Shown here: positions 31,386 to 43,488 of the stretch, piece by piece
How the letters are laid out: every line of letters starts with the position of its first letter
Position numbering within the stretch: the first letter of the stretch is position 1
Assembly (NCBI GenBank): GCA_002946415.1
Contig: NJPS01000051.1
Coordinates: 360,001 to 424,000 of the forward strand
Length of the DNA stretch: 64,000 nucleotides
Direction: 5' to 3'
Source of the DNA: Rutstroemia sp. NJR-2017a BVV2
Taxonomy: Eukaryota; Ascomycota; Leotiomycetes; Helotiales; Rutstroemiaceae
Notes under the pieces: generated by a model
Databases searched by the model: none
What the model was told of the DNA's origin: nothing
What the model saw: only the letters and a program-made list of their open reading frames with translations
Made by a program: the position numbers and the translations under genes

Positions 31386-34300
31386 ATGGCGGTCCTGGTC
31401 TCCAAAGCCATGGACCCTCTCACTGAGAGGCAGGAAAAGTCTGTCCATCCGTTCTTTCAGAAACCATCTAGTACGTTTGTTATAGCAATTGTACTGTCGC
31501 AATTGTTTTAAACAGGGGCTGCATACTAATGAACCACAGAGACAAACGAGATACAACCTGACCTGACGGAAGACCAACCAGATGTTGAAAACACTTCGAA
31601 GAAAGGACCCGGGAAAGGGGAGAAGAAAGGCAAGAGGTCGACCATAGGGGCTAGTACCAAACAGCAGAAAGGCACTTTACAATTCTCTCGGTCCGTAAAT
31701 GGAGGGCAGGCAGATCTTTTGGAAATAGACCCGAACAACGGCAGAAGGAAACGGCAGAAGACAGCTTCACCAGAAAGTACACCCGGGGTTGAAGGAGGGG
31801 TTGGAGAAATGCAGCTTCCTACTACACCTCCTAAAACGAAGCCACAGCGGGGGCGAAAAAGTAAAGAGGGTTCTGTGCCTCATCTGGCTGGAGCTTGTGA
31901 ACCGAATATTGAAGTTCTAATTCCCAGCTTGGACACCACCACTGCCACAACGCTCAAAAACGTGGTGCCTGCTCAGGAAAATTCTTCAGGGATGGTCGAG
32001 CCTACCGCGGGTATGCCAAATGCTTCTTTAGGGGATGAGAAAAAGCAATCATTGGAGGAAGCAATGAAGCCTAAAAAAATCCTTCAATTCAATCCTAAGA
32101 CCGGTACAATAGGATCTCCTCCCAAAATATCGGTTCCTTTGAAGAAGCAGTTGAAAGGTAAGAAATCTGCCAACCAGGATGCTCAACCAAAAGCAAAGGT
32201 TGTGGTCATTACCTACGGTACTGGAGGAAAGTCTGCTGCGGACATAGGGTTACGAATTGATGAAATCTTGACTTCCGAAAAGAATTCGATGAAGCCGAAA
32301 GAGAGTATAAAGGAAAGCAAACCGAAGACTAGTAATGAGGTCAAGCCAGCCAAAGATGCGGATGTCGTCCCTTGGTGGAAAACCGCTGCCAAGAAAAAGG
32401 CAGCAGGGCAGGGCGAGGCACAGGAACCAGAAATACAAGCGTCTGGGACACAGAGGCAAGGGAAGATATTGTCTCTAGTAAGCCCGTCATGTCCAACGAA
32501 GACCACTTCGACGGCTGGAATGCCGCGTTCGCAAGAATCAAAGCAGAATGCGCCACTCTTTAATGGATTTGGCACTGCTTCGAAGATACAGAAATTTCCT
32601 GGGGCAATCGAACCTGCTTGGCCGTGGCAAGGTGCGGTCCATATTCGTGGCGATCAGAATCCGAATAATCTGAATATACCAAACGACAACACGATCGTCA
32701 AAAAAACTAGCAGGAAAAAGTCTAAATATCAAGCAGTTGAGGTCCTGAAAAAGGAGGACATTATCGAGTCCCTAGCCACCGAACTTCAAATTAGCGAGGC
32801 TCTCAACATCATCCAAAATCTTCACATTGACGAATTCAAACCAATCTCAGCTTGCCTTCGACTGCCTTCCAGACATATTGAGACTGGCAAAAGTCTTCAA
32901 CAAAGGATCCGTAAAGAGCTTTCCTGCAACATGAGTAACCATGTTGTGGACGCATCTGGCGAGGATGAGATACAAGCCCCAGCTTCCAACCGTACACCTG
33001 TTCACCCCGCCCTGAGGAATATCTACGACTCGATTGCTACATCACTATCACCGTTTGACAAATCGCAGTGCGAGAATCTACCCTGGACTCAAAAATATGC
33101 CCCGAAGAGTACGGAGGAGGTATTACACAACGGGCGCGAGACCTCTATATTGAGGGAATGGCTTCAAAAGTTGACAGTAGTGTCGGTTGAATCTGGCTCT
33201 ACTGACAGCAAAGTTACCTCCAAACGTCTAGCTGCCAAATCGGATGCGCCAGGAAAGCGGAAAAGAAAGTCAAAGAAGCTTGATGGCTTTATTGTCTCAA
33301 GTGACGAAGAAGATAACGACATGGATGAGATAACTGATCCAGAAGATGAAGCATCTGCAGAGGACGGCCCAGGTTTGATTAAAAAGACGGTCATCAGATC
33401 TGGCGACATGAATACCAAAGGCTCCAAGGACTCCAAAAGGCTTACCAATGCAGTTGTGATGAGCGGACCACATGGATGTGGGAAAACTGCAACCGTCTAT
33501 GCTGTTGCTAAGGAGCTCGGTTTCGAAGTTTTCGAAATCAACTCAAGCTCTCGAAGGAGCGGTAAAGACGTTATGGAAAGGGTTGGCGATATGACGCGAA
33601 ATCACTTGGTGCAAGGGTCAAATAACGATCAACCACCCACCGTCGCCGACGATGATGAACAACGATTATCAAACGCCGTGGCAGATGATTTGAAGACTGG
33701 TCGTCAAGGTACAATGAGCTCGTTCTTCAAAGTTAAAGAGCCATCTAAGCTCAAACCCAAGCCTAAGGACCAGCCACCAAATCCTCCTAAAGAAGTCACT
33801 GTACCTAAGGGACCAGCCAAACAACAAAAACAATCACTAATTCTACTTGAAGAGATCGACATTCTCTATGAGGAGGACCGAGGCTTCTGGCAGACAATCA
33901 TGCTCTTGATTGCTCAAAGCAAGCGACCTATCATAATGACATGTAACGATGAGTCTGCAGTTCCACTGTCTGCTTTATCCTTGCATGCTATAATTCGATT
34001 CAATTCCATACCTACAGATCTCGCGACAGACTACATGCTTCTCGTGGCTGCAAATGAGGGTCATGCCCTTCGCCGAGAAGCCATCAAGGCACTATATGAG
34101 AGTCGAAAGTTAGACTTTCGAGGGTCTATGACGGAGCTAGACTTCTGGTGTCAATTTGCAGTAGGAGATCGCAAAGCTGGATTAGAGTGGTTTTATCCCC
34201 GTATGCCTGCCGGGCGTGATCTGGATGCGAACGGAAACAAGAACCGTGTCGTTAGCGAAGACACCTATAGAACCGGTATGGGCTGGCTCAGTCAGGATAG

Positions 34301-35377
34301 TCTTGAAAACCAACGTTCACATATTGACGCTGAGGAAGAAACATTGCATCAAGCTTGGGATGGCTGGTCTCTTGACGCTGCTGATTGGCAGAACGATCTC
34401 GAGCTTGGTGCTTGGGCGCTTAAGATTAAAGACCAGACGCACAATAAGATATCTGCTCGGAAGGCATTGAGTATGTATGATGACTTTGCTGAGGCTATGA
34501 GTGTTGCGGATTGCTGCTCATATTACAGCCTCGGCGCCGATAAAAACGTAAGTATGAATGCAAATCTTTTCGAATCTCTATTAATAAGATTTAGGCTCTC
34601 ATTGACGCAAGTCATCCAGAAATATCGAGCAAAATGAGGGAGGACTACCTACTCGCCAACCCATTACTCGATGTCTTCCCCCAAGTCAACTACGACGAAA
34701 CCGGTACCAGCATATCCCTATGGATCAAGTCTCGAGCAAAACACCAACTGAAAGCCCGACAACACGCCAACCAAGGCTGGGAAATGCCGCCCGAGGTTGA
34801 CAGCGCTACTGAAACTCAAGTCCTCAATCTCATCAGATCTCAATACCAGCCAAACGAATCCCTCATCACCCGTCGCGACTTCAGCCTCGCATTCGACCCC
34901 ATCTCTGAGCCCGAAAAGTCTTCCCTCTACACCACCGGCGCCCTCGAAGCCTCCTGCTTCGACCGACCCCTGAACCTCATCGCCCTCGACGTCGCGCCCT
35001 TTGTCCGTTCCATCGTCGCGTTCGACGCGCGTCTAGCAAAAGATCGTCTCCGTCTCAGTAATCTCCTCAGCCAAGGCGGGAATTCCAAAGGCCCGAAAAC
35101 GAAGCGCATGCGCACGACGAGAGCGGCGATGTCGGCGCTCGAGGGGGGCGTGAGGAGTACAACGCGGAGGGAAAGGTATTTTGGCCCGGGGCTGAATTCC
35201 CATTTGGTGCTTAGGACGGGAGGGAAGAGCTGGTTGGATGCGGCGATGGTAACGACGGGGACGGCAACGGGGACTGGAACGAGGGAGGGGAGTAGGAGGT
35301 CGAGTGTGCAGATGTCGGAGGGGAGTACGGAGTTTGGGACGGGGATGGATAGTGGGAGGGATGAATTGACGGGTTAG
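31386..35377 (+). CDS. elg1: Elg1/ATAD5-type AAA+ PCNA unloader
   Basis: The large subunit of the Elg1 RFC-like complex, which strips PCNA from chromatin after replication and protects genome stability; nuclear. 1291 aa from three exons, 31386-31470, 31540-34547 and 34595-35377 (introns 69 and 47 bp). Starting at the second in-frame ATG (31410) gives 1283 aa and a more usual N-terminus, since a PCNA-binding-like VHPFFQKP then lies at residues 12-19. The N-terminal half is basic and disordered. The AAA core has Walker A GPHGCGKTATVYAVAKELG, then FEINSSSRRSGKDVME, and Walker B LILLEEIDILYEEDRGFW, with RPIIMTCND as sensor 1. The Glu-Glu-Ile-Asp form of Walker B and the long insert between A and B fit ATAD5/Elg1 rather than Rfc1, Rad24 or Ctf18. 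It is divergent from the Utp8-like gene. Exon 3 shows the C-to-G composition switch at about 35090. Confidence 0.92.
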
Positions 35378-36049
35378 TTACGCTGGGGTTCAATTGAACT
35401 GGATTGGGAGGAGCTCTTTTGCATAGCATAGCATGGTTGAGTGGCTGTTATGGGATGAACATATATCAACATGGGCGCGGCATCTTGCTTTTTGCATAAC
35501 GGTAACTGTGACTGTGCTCTGGTCAGAGAGGCTGGTGGGAAGGTGTGGTGGAACGGAACACAACATCTGGCATAGAATATATGGATATGGTAGCAGTAGC
35601 AGGCAACGAGCATCCATAGAGAATTCAAGGCGAGCTAGCTTGGCTTGACCAAAAGCATAGAAAATGATAAGCTAGACAACATGAATAAAACATAACAGCA
35701 ATAAATTCACTGTGCAAAAAGTATCTATTCCTCATCCTCTAATGTGAGTTGGTCTATAAGTCGAGCTGCATATCTCGTCGCTCGCTATCGGTATCGAACA
35801 AATAGCTTTTTCTTGCATTTCGTTCTTTTGCTCGTCGGGAGGATTAAATACATGTACTAGAATACAAGCTACTGACTGAACCTCCTCTCCATAGCATGCA
35901 TGGCATAGCATACTTTCTCTATACCCAGTATTGTACCCGTCCGTATCTAGCCCAGCATAGAAATACTAAACCATAGCATACGCCATTGCACAGACGTCCC
36001 GCTCTATTTCCCTTTCAAACAGATCCCCTCCTCCACCGAGCAACTAATT
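35378..36049. other. Intergenic, convergent 3' flanks
   Basis: 0.67 kb between convergent genes. Several AGCATAGCAT-like near-repeats (35425, 35895-35910) occur. No gene is seen. Confidence 0.6.
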
Positions 36050-37252
36050 CTAAATCCCAGTAGGCATAGTTCTCTTCTTCCTGCCCTTCTCCGCCCTCTC
36101 ACACAACGTCGGTTCCGGCCCTTTGGTCTCCCATCCCTTTTCCCTCTTGACCGTGCCTACTTTGGGGTACTTGGCGCTGTTTTCGAAGAATGCTAAGGGT
36201 AGTTCGTTAGCATATCTATATTTCTCCAATTCCTGACACTCTAATCCATCCTCCCCCATCCTCCCTCTAAACCATCACATCTTCCCCGCCCTCCCTTTTA
36301 GAACAGAAACTCCACTCACCAGTCCAATGCCCCAACGCCTCCTTCACCTTCTTCCTCGCCTCCCTGCCCTCCCTCTCCCTCAACAACTTCATCCCCTTCT
36401 TCCCAATCTTCCCCTCAATCTCCCGATCCACCTCCTCATCATCCAGCGGCAGAAACATCTTCTCCACACCCCGCATATCCGGCGTGCGGTCCTCGGTAAA
36501 ACACTGCGTGACAAATGCTCTGCTCGCGTCCGCCCCCGCGAAGAAATGGTACGAGCCCCCGGGCCCGTAGTGCTTGCGCCCGGCGCTCACGTCGTAGATG
36601 CTGCCGTTGATGGCGAGGTAGATGGGTGTGTCGGGTTGGGTGCCGCTGTACTGTGGGAGGTCGAGGTCGGTGAGTTGGAGGGGGCCGTTCTAGATTGAGG
36701 GGCTTAGTTAGTAAATGAATGAAGCTTGGGGGTATGAGTGTGGAGTTCGACTCTGGCATGTCGCAGCAGCGAGATCAGAGAAGAGAGTATAGCAAAGAAA
36801 ACCATCCCCATAACACTCAATCCCTCATCCCTCTCCCTTAACTCTCCCCTCCCCCGCTCCCCCCAAAATCGAAAAGAAAAGAAAAAAATCAAACCTACCC
36901 AAACCTCCCTCCACTTCTCCACCCTCGTCCACCCCGGCCTCTCCACGCCCCAAACCCAGCTATTCCTCGTCACCACATAGCTCAGCCCACAGCTCGCGAT
37001 CACCACAAACACGATCGAGCGCAGGATATCCAGCAGCGTGATGCCCGGCGCGTCTTCATCGCTTGCGTATTGGCTTGGGGATTTGGTTTTCTTTCCTTTG
37101 GTAGTGGGGACGTTGGTTTGGGTTTTGGTTAAGGCGGGGGAGGAGGATTCGGAGTCGGAGTCGGAGGAAGATGCTGATGCAGACGCAGAGGCCCCGAAAG
37201 AGGGGTTGACGGCTTGTTTGCGGCGTTCGCGGAGGGCAGCTGTGTCTGCCAT
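36050..37252 (-). CDS. Membrane-anchored cytochrome b5-like (MAPR/Dap1 family) heme protein
   Basis: 288 aa from three exons, 37252-36899, 36689-36320 and 36192-36050 (introns 209 and 127 bp). Residues 1-70 are Ser/Asp-rich and cytosolic. One transmembrane helix follows (ITLLDILRSIVFVVIASCGL), then the heme-1 type domain: LQLTDLDLPQYSG, PIYLAINGSIYDVS, HYGPGGSYHFFAGADASRAF. This matches the membrane-associated progesterone-receptor branch of cytochrome b5 domains, which bind heme through tyrosine and serve P450 and sterol enzymes at the ER. Exon 3 restores the family's HWTAFFENSAKYPKVG ending and then a basic tail. The anchor precedes the heme domain, as in PGRMC proteins. It is not evident which P450 it serves. 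Exon 1 and exon 2 each show a C-to-G composition switch. Confidence 0.88.
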
Positions 37253-38026
37253 TGTGGGCGGACGGTAGCTGTTTGGGGTGGTTGTGTTTGTCGGTTTGTC
37301 GTGTTGCTTATATGATGTTACATGTGCTGCAGGAGACAATGTGGCGCAAAACAGAGAGGGGAAGTCAATTAGGTAAGTAGAAGAGAACAGCTAGTGAAGG
37401 CAAGTAGATAAACAGCTCTGTCCTTGGTTCTTAGTGCAAAGGTGTATCTATATAGAGAAGTTACGATTTGTCCTCAAGCTTCGTCATTTAGCCTCGGTCG
37501 AGACTGCGAACAGGGCCGTCTCTTTACATTTAGGCTTTGCGGAACATAGGAAAGAGAGTCTATTGGATGGAAAGAGGGGAAAGGAGAAGTTCTGATGATT
37601 CGAAGCTGGGGGCCTAGGTAAGACCAAGAATTCGTAATTGTCGTAATACCACAGGCTTCATTGATGCTGCAGATCTGATTTTGAGTGAGTGGATTAACCG
37701 TTATTCGTATATGTTCATCACAATTTCCTCCGACTTCAATCTGCTGAAGCTATCCCACTTTGAGCATTCACAATCATTTCCCAGCATGCACAGGACAATC
37801 CTCGAAATTGGCATCAAGAAGCAAAGGCTGAATTTCGATATGCTACACCTGCCTGCCTGCCGGTCAGACCCGAGGAAAAAGAACCCAATCCAGATATCCC
37901 ATGCCCATCATCCACAACACATCTAACCCATCATCATCAAGGTCGATATTTCTCGAAAGAGGACGAGGTCATGATGTTCTCGTTTTGCCCATTGACGTTT
38001 TCACTTTTTTCGGATTTTGACTTAAT
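37253..38026. other. Intergenic, no gene seen
   Basis: 0.77 kb upstream of the MAPR gene and downstream of rps25. Nothing recognisable is present. Confidence 0.6.
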
Positions 38027-38516
38027 TTACTCTTCGGCAGTGATAGCACGGGCTGTAAAAATATATCATTAGCGGTTGATTCATCATGATAAAATTCCTT
38101 CCTTTCAATTTTATCATCGAATCCACGAATTTCGAGCCACTCCAAAGGAAAATGCGGGATGCGGAGATGAACATACTGTAGATGTTTCCGGTGTGGTGCT
38201 TGACGACAATCTTGATCTGTCCCTTCTCCTCCAAATCAGCCAAGCACTTTCGTGCCAAAGATCCGTTGATCTTTAATCTATCGACGAGAGTAGCGACGGT
38301 GACCAGACGGTAAGATTGGACATCTTTGGCGAGTCTCTCAGAGGTGGTCTTGTCGAGGATGACGGCGTGTTGAGCCTTGTCCTTGACTATATTTCACATT
38401 CAATCAGCTTTTTTTGCTCTATTCCATCAATTGTGAACATCATAGGGATAATGCGCACCCTTTCCCTTTGACCACTTCTTCTTTTGCTTCTTTGCGCCGG
38501 TGTTTGCTGGTGCCAT
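38027..38516 (-). CDS. rps25: 40S ribosomal protein S25 (eS25)
   Basis: A structural protein of the small ribosomal subunit head. 97 aa from three exons, 38516-38459, 38386-38177 and 38052-38027 (introns 72 and 124 bp). The basic start MAPANTGAKKQKKKWSKGK joins VKDKAQHAVILDK in exon 2, then SERLAKDVQSYRLVTVATLVD, the winged-helix core, RLKINGSLARKCLADLEEKG and the signature VVKHHTGNIY. Exon 3 adds TRAITAEE. It is slightly shorter than the 108-aa yeast protein. The intron positions, one after the basic tail and one before the last eight codons, give exact frame. A CACGTG-containing stretch lies about 130 bp upstream. Codon use is strongly biased, as expected for high expression. Confidence 0.96.
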
Positions 38517-39200
38517 TTTGTCGGTTTGTCGTTGTGCTTGTCGACCGTGAAGATGGGTTGAGCGATTTGCGATATTAATCAGGGTGGGTAGTTTTGGAAT
38601 TTAGGGCTTGTGTGTGCCGAGCGAAAATGACGCTAAGTCATACGCACGTGATATGGTGCTTTGTTGAATCTTCTCAGACTTGAAACTTTACATGCTTCGA
38701 GCACCCATTGGAGAAGGATGAACGGCACAGATGAGTGAGGGAAGAAGAGGTGAAGTTCGCCAGACTCTTTGGCCCGTTATCCAATCCAATTGATTTATTT
38801 ATGCTACGATAGTCGAACTCTTACCACAGCACAGTCGGTTCGTCTTCCACTCCGACAGGGAGGCACATCAAAATCACCAGCAAGTATGAACATTGAAAGT
38901 CTTTCATTTGAGAATCCAAAAATATCGAAGACTGGCTTCATAACCATTTTCGATTTCTATTTTATCACCAAACCCATCTCCAGCATAATAAGTTTTAAGA
39001 GAAAGCACACCCCAACTCCATCATCGCGTCCTCGGCGCGGCATAATGCATACACAAGTACACAGCTAGGTACAAGGGAACCTCAAATTATCAGACAAGCT
39101 CTTTCTCTCTGTCTCTCAGCCCTCTGTTCAAAGCCTTTTTACATTCCATTAACTCCTCCTCCTCCTCCCAAAACCTCTATCATGGGGTATATGGATTGCT
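38517..39200. other. Intergenic, rps25 promoter and 3' flank
   Basis: 0.68 kb. It holds GCACGTGATA at about 38644-38653. No gene is seen. Confidence 0.6.
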
Positions 39201-40108
39201 CTACAAGAATACCATGACACCAGCACCCAAAGCCGCACCAGCGTATAAAAGGGCATGCTGAACTTGGAACGAGGAACCAGAGTTGGGGCTAGCGCTGGCA
39301 AGTCCCGAGCTGGAAGACGAGGGTGAGGCGGTGGAGTCGGTTGATGAGGATGTTCCGGATGGTGCGGCGGCGCTGGCGGTGGAGTCGCTGCCTGATGACC
39401 CTGAGGAGCCAGATGAGCCAGATGAACCAGATGAACCAGAGCTAGTGCCTGATGATGAGCCTGATGAAGAGCCTGATGATGAGGATGTCGAGGATATCGA
39501 GGAAGAGGTGCTGTTGGAGAATGGTGGAGCAAGGTTCGAAGGTGCAGCGGCTGCAAGCTTAGCGAATTCGGCTAGAGAGCGACTGGAATTTGCTTTCGTG
39601 CTGGTATCTGTTAGTATATATTGCAACTTCCAGTCACACGCTTGGGATACTTACTTCTCATTAACAACCAAAACCATACCAGCCTCACAATGCTTTCCCT
39701 GACTGCAGTAGAACCACATTGGAGTAGCGACGCTCACCGGCATTGTAACCACCGGTACCATGCCAGTCAAATTCTTTGCTGCAGCTACGGGTTGGAAGCC
39801 GCTGAAGAAACCGGTTACGTTGCTGTGCATTGCAATAGGCTGACATGGTTGATCGAAAGTAGATTGAGTGACGGTATGGTTTCCGTTTGCAAACTGGAAT
39901 TGGATCATATCGCCGACCGCCGCAGTGACAGTGTCTGGAACGAATCTAAGTAGCGTAGCATTGGTCGCGGAGCCGACTGTGACGACGTGGGTTTTGACAT
40001 CGGCTGATGGTTGTTAGTAACGACCTCAAAGACAGAGATGGAGAGTAGGAGCATACCGAGGGCACTGCCAACGCTCAAGGCTGATAGAAGAAGAGTTGTG
40101 TATTGCAT
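39201..40108 (-). CDS. Extracellular cupredoxin-domain, Ser-rich, probable GPI-anchored protein
   Basis: 266 aa from three exons, 40108-40057, 40003-39655 and 39600-39201 (introns 53 and 54 bp). Signal peptide MQYTTLLLSALSVGSALA is split by intron 1. The cupredoxin-like domain follows (residues 19-134): VVTVGSATNATLLRFVPDTV, GDMIQFQFANGNHTVTQS, the copper-ligand-like region PMWFYCSQGKHCEAGMV. A Ser/Gly linker of about 85 residues and a C-terminal hydrophobic tail (ALLYAGAALGAGVMVF) follow, fitting a GPI-attachment signal. Potential ligands (His in NHT, Cys in FYC, His in KHC, Met in GMV) are in the order of type I copper sites. Such secreted fungal proteins are wall- or surface-attached and often tied to development or host contact; the exact role is unknown. 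Confidence 0.88.
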
Positions 40109-41884
40109 CTTGAAGGTATGAATCCGAAATCTCGAGAGAACGACTGTGTAGTTTAAGGTGTATAGTAAAATAAATAGAGCGGCTCGCGCTGAAGTGTGTA
40201 ATGAATGAGAGTTGTGTATCGTACTCGCCGACAAGACAATTAAGCAATACTATTGTAAGTAGATAGAAAGACAGTAAAGTAGATGAGATGAGTAGAAAAA
40301 AACGAGCAACACAGTAGACAAAATAGAAAGCCAAGAGAAGATGATTCAAAGCAGACACGACTCGGAGGGAAGAAGGCATAATTAAGCAAAGATGGGAAAT
40401 TGACAAGATTCAATATGCTTGTCATACACGTTCCAGTTCTGAGGGTGGTGATGTGATGTCGCTCATGCTGGGGTCAGAGAGTTACAGAACGAGCGAAGCG
40501 TTTGGGGAAGGGGGGCTCTCGGTCTCCAGACAGGGGTTATTAGACAAGAAATGGACGGAAGATAAGATGACAGGAGGACAGCCTTGGCATCAGATGGGAT
40601 TGGCGTGTATCAAAAGTGTCCGATTTTTGTACTTATGGAGTATGAGGATGAAGCTTAAAGGTTGTTCGGCGGAGATGTTGGGCGCAATATGTGTAGGGCT
40701 GTGCGGTGGTGAGATCTGTTGCACGGCTAGATATTTTGTTGTGGTGAGGACGATGCGGTTCGCTCTGACTTCAATCAGACTTCAATCAAAAAGTATGTAC
40801 TGTACGTTGCGCAACACAATTATATTCCGCATCTCAATAAAATCGCCAGCTCCCTTCTCAACCCATCCTATACACACCCAACTCACCATAACCAAAAAAC
40901 CCAAATCCACCCCAATCGTCACCCTCATAGAGTACACCCCCGCCCCTCCACCGGGCTCACACACAACCGACCCCGGAAGTCATCGCTGAAGCACGGATGT
41001 GTCTCAACCGACCACCCCCAAACGTCTCAAGTTTCAACAACATGGGTTGAACGTACGGTACCAGTACCGCACACGGGCCTTTGAAGTTTCGGGATGACAT
41101 TATTCTCCTGTTGCTAAGTGATGATGCGACGAATTTACTTAGGATGATTGATGGGACTTGAGATGGAAAATTGTGAGTGAGGAGTGGGAGGATGTTTGAA
41201 GGTACGGACTGACGACTGAATCACGGGTTTGGGAGGAGATTGGAGTAACCTGGGTAAGGTTTTGTTAAAGACTAATGCGACCTTCTGTTTCTTGAAGTCG
41301 TACGATATTACTATTATAAACGGCGTTTCGAGGGCCATGGGCTGGCTGGCTGTCTATGGTCCTGACCATGGTTTATTGATACAGCCGCCTAAGGGCGTCA
41401 AGAAATCCCACCCACTGGTGCGCCATACACCATCCGCATTTAACAACACATAGCGGCAATATTCGCTCTCTTAGTGACTGCTCGTTCCTGCCATTTGTCC
41501 TCGTACCAAAATGTGGCCGCGTTCAACCATATATAGAATAGAGGTGAACGCCCTCCAATGGTTGAGAGGCTTGCTGAGAGGCACCTCCCCAGCGTCTACT
41601 ATAAATATGTCTAGATATTCAGCATCTGCGAATGAACCATAACAAAATGAGAAGCAGAACTCAAGCATCCCGTTACGACCAATGCCGTCCGCCATGAATA
41701 GTAGTAGGTAGAAAAGACCCCTTCTCTACTCGTGTGCATGTAATGTAGTTGCTCCATGCCAAACTTGCAATCTATACTTGCTACATATTCCACAAGTATA
41801 GTGGGTATCTCAATTAAGCTCTCTGAAAATCAAACTGTGGTTAAAGAACGATCCTCCCAAGCGCGTTATCGCATTAAGTCCAGC
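40109..41884. other. 1.8-kb intergenic region
   Basis: Promoter of the cupredoxin gene plus the 3' flank of mhf2. Scattered short frames lack domains and ATG/splice support. No repeat of note. Confidence 0.6.
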
Positions 41885-42614
41885 TCAAAAATCGAGCAAC
41901 AACTGCGGTGCCATCTTCTCCAAATCTTCGACCTGGATCCCACACATGTTAGCATCCATTCACAAAAGACATCTTCATGACTCCTCTCCCCTCGCACCTC
42001 TATCCCATTTACCCTCCCATTCTCCTCCTCTCCCATTCTCCTCCCCTCCCCTCACACTCCCCCCTCCCCATAAACACAAAATCAAAAGAACAGAACAATT
42101 AACTCACCTCCCACCACCCGCCCTCTCCCCCGCCCCCCGCAAACCTCACTCTCGCCACCGCCTCCCTAACAAACGTATCCACATACTTCCCCACCGCCCT
42201 ATTCGCCTCCTTCGAGATGCGGCTCTTATCCTCCTTGAACATCTCATGTATAATTTTCGTCAGCAGCTCGTCCGGGATCTTCGTTTTTTTCTCCTCTTCC
42301 TCCTCCTCCTCCGCATCATCTAATTCAACTTCCTCCCTCTGCGCTGATTTCGACTTTGTTTTGCCTGGTTGGGGTTCTGGGGGAGAAGACGCGAACGGGT
42401 CGTCGGATTCGGCGTCTTGCTCTTGTTCTGGCTCGGGCTCGGATTGAGAATTGTCCAAGGCGGGAGAAAGAGCTGGTTTCTTAGCTTTAGAAGAAGACGC
42501 GGAAGCGGAGCCCTTGGGACGACCGCGGGGTTTGGGGGTTGTGGATTTAGATTTGGAGACTTTTGAGGAGGTGGATTTGTTTGGACGCGGAGGGTTGAAT
42601 GGTTTGGGAGGCAT
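41885..42614 (-). CDS. mhf2: Mhf2/CENP-X histone-fold protein
   Basis: Partner of Mhf1/CENP-S in the histone-fold tetramer that binds DNA at kinetochores and recruits the FANCM/Mph1 helicase to stalled forks; nuclear. 184 aa from two exons, 42614-42108 and 41932-41885, with a 175-bp intron. Residues 1-110 are a Lys/Pro/Ser-rich then acidic tail (AT-hook-like KPRGRPKG near residue 28). The histone fold follows: IPDELLTKIIHEMF, EDKSRISKEANRAVGKYVDTFVREAVARV. The 15-codon last exon supplies VEDLEKMAPQLLLDF, the invariant end of the family, and confirms the splice. The N-terminal extension is long, since vertebrate CENP-X is only about 80 aa. A Gly-rich insert (AGGGGEGGWWE) sits before the junction. 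Confidence 0.92.
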
Positions 42615-43488
42615 GGTTGTGGTTGGTGCGTGGATTTGGGGGAGTGTGTTGATTTGATATGGTGAGATTTGATTAGATTAGGGATTGATTAATTGAGTCT
42701 GGAAGGGAAGGAATTGTGGATGATGGTTTTGAAATGAGTGACGACGATGAACGCGGAGAAGGAAGACGCGACACGCGACTTGACGGGGAGGGGTGCGTAG
42801 GCACGTGATGATAACTATGTGGGATTCTTGAGGTGAAAGTTAGTTCGCAGCAAATGATGTTTCTGGGATAAGAGAGCATGTGAATATATTTATAGATCTC
42901 GTGTGCGATGGATGACTATGCCTAGTTATACAGAAGTAAAGAAGTTGCACCAAAAAACAGATACATGTAGCACTGTACGACAGCCCCTCACAAGGATGAC
43001 CGAGGAGGGAGGGGCATCGCACCAGATAAAGAAGCTGGAGGGGCTCGGGACCTATGACATGGACTAGACAAGGGGGTTAGTGGGGGGATATGGGGAAGAG
43101 CTAATTCAAGCATCGTAGAAGCATAACATGGTGTAGTCACTCATGAATATCAAGTCGGTACTTTTGATATTTAGATTCATTCACACTCACACACTGACTC
43201 TACACTATCCGGCTCTCACTATTCACATTTCCTCTCGATCACCAGTCCCTACTATGCTCCCGAATAACTGAAACCAACACCGTCGTGATATCCAATAGGC
43301 AGAAGCAATTGGGGGGGAAAACCTTACTCCGTGCTCCCTCCAATTCCCTTCCCTTGAAAGACGCCAATGCTCGCACCCGGTGGACATGAAGAAATGCGCC
43401 CTCCACTTTCATAAACCTCCTTCCCATCCATATACTCCTGATATATTACCCAGGTATTATCTCGTTATTTTTAGTCTCTCCTAACTGC
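42615..43488. other. Intergenic, mhf2 promoter
   Basis: 0.87 kb. Beyond the ACGCG cluster, a CACGTG-containing segment lies near 42801-42808 (GGCACGTGAT). No gene is seen. Confidence 0.6.
42751..42778. promoter_or_regulatory. Clustered MCB-like ACGCG sites upstream of mhf2
   Basis: ACGCGG at 42751 and two ACGCGA at 42766 and 42773 lie within 28 bp, about 140-165 bp before the mhf2 ATG. ACGCG is the core read by MBF/SBF-type cell-cycle factors. This is a motif match only. Confidence 0.35.
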
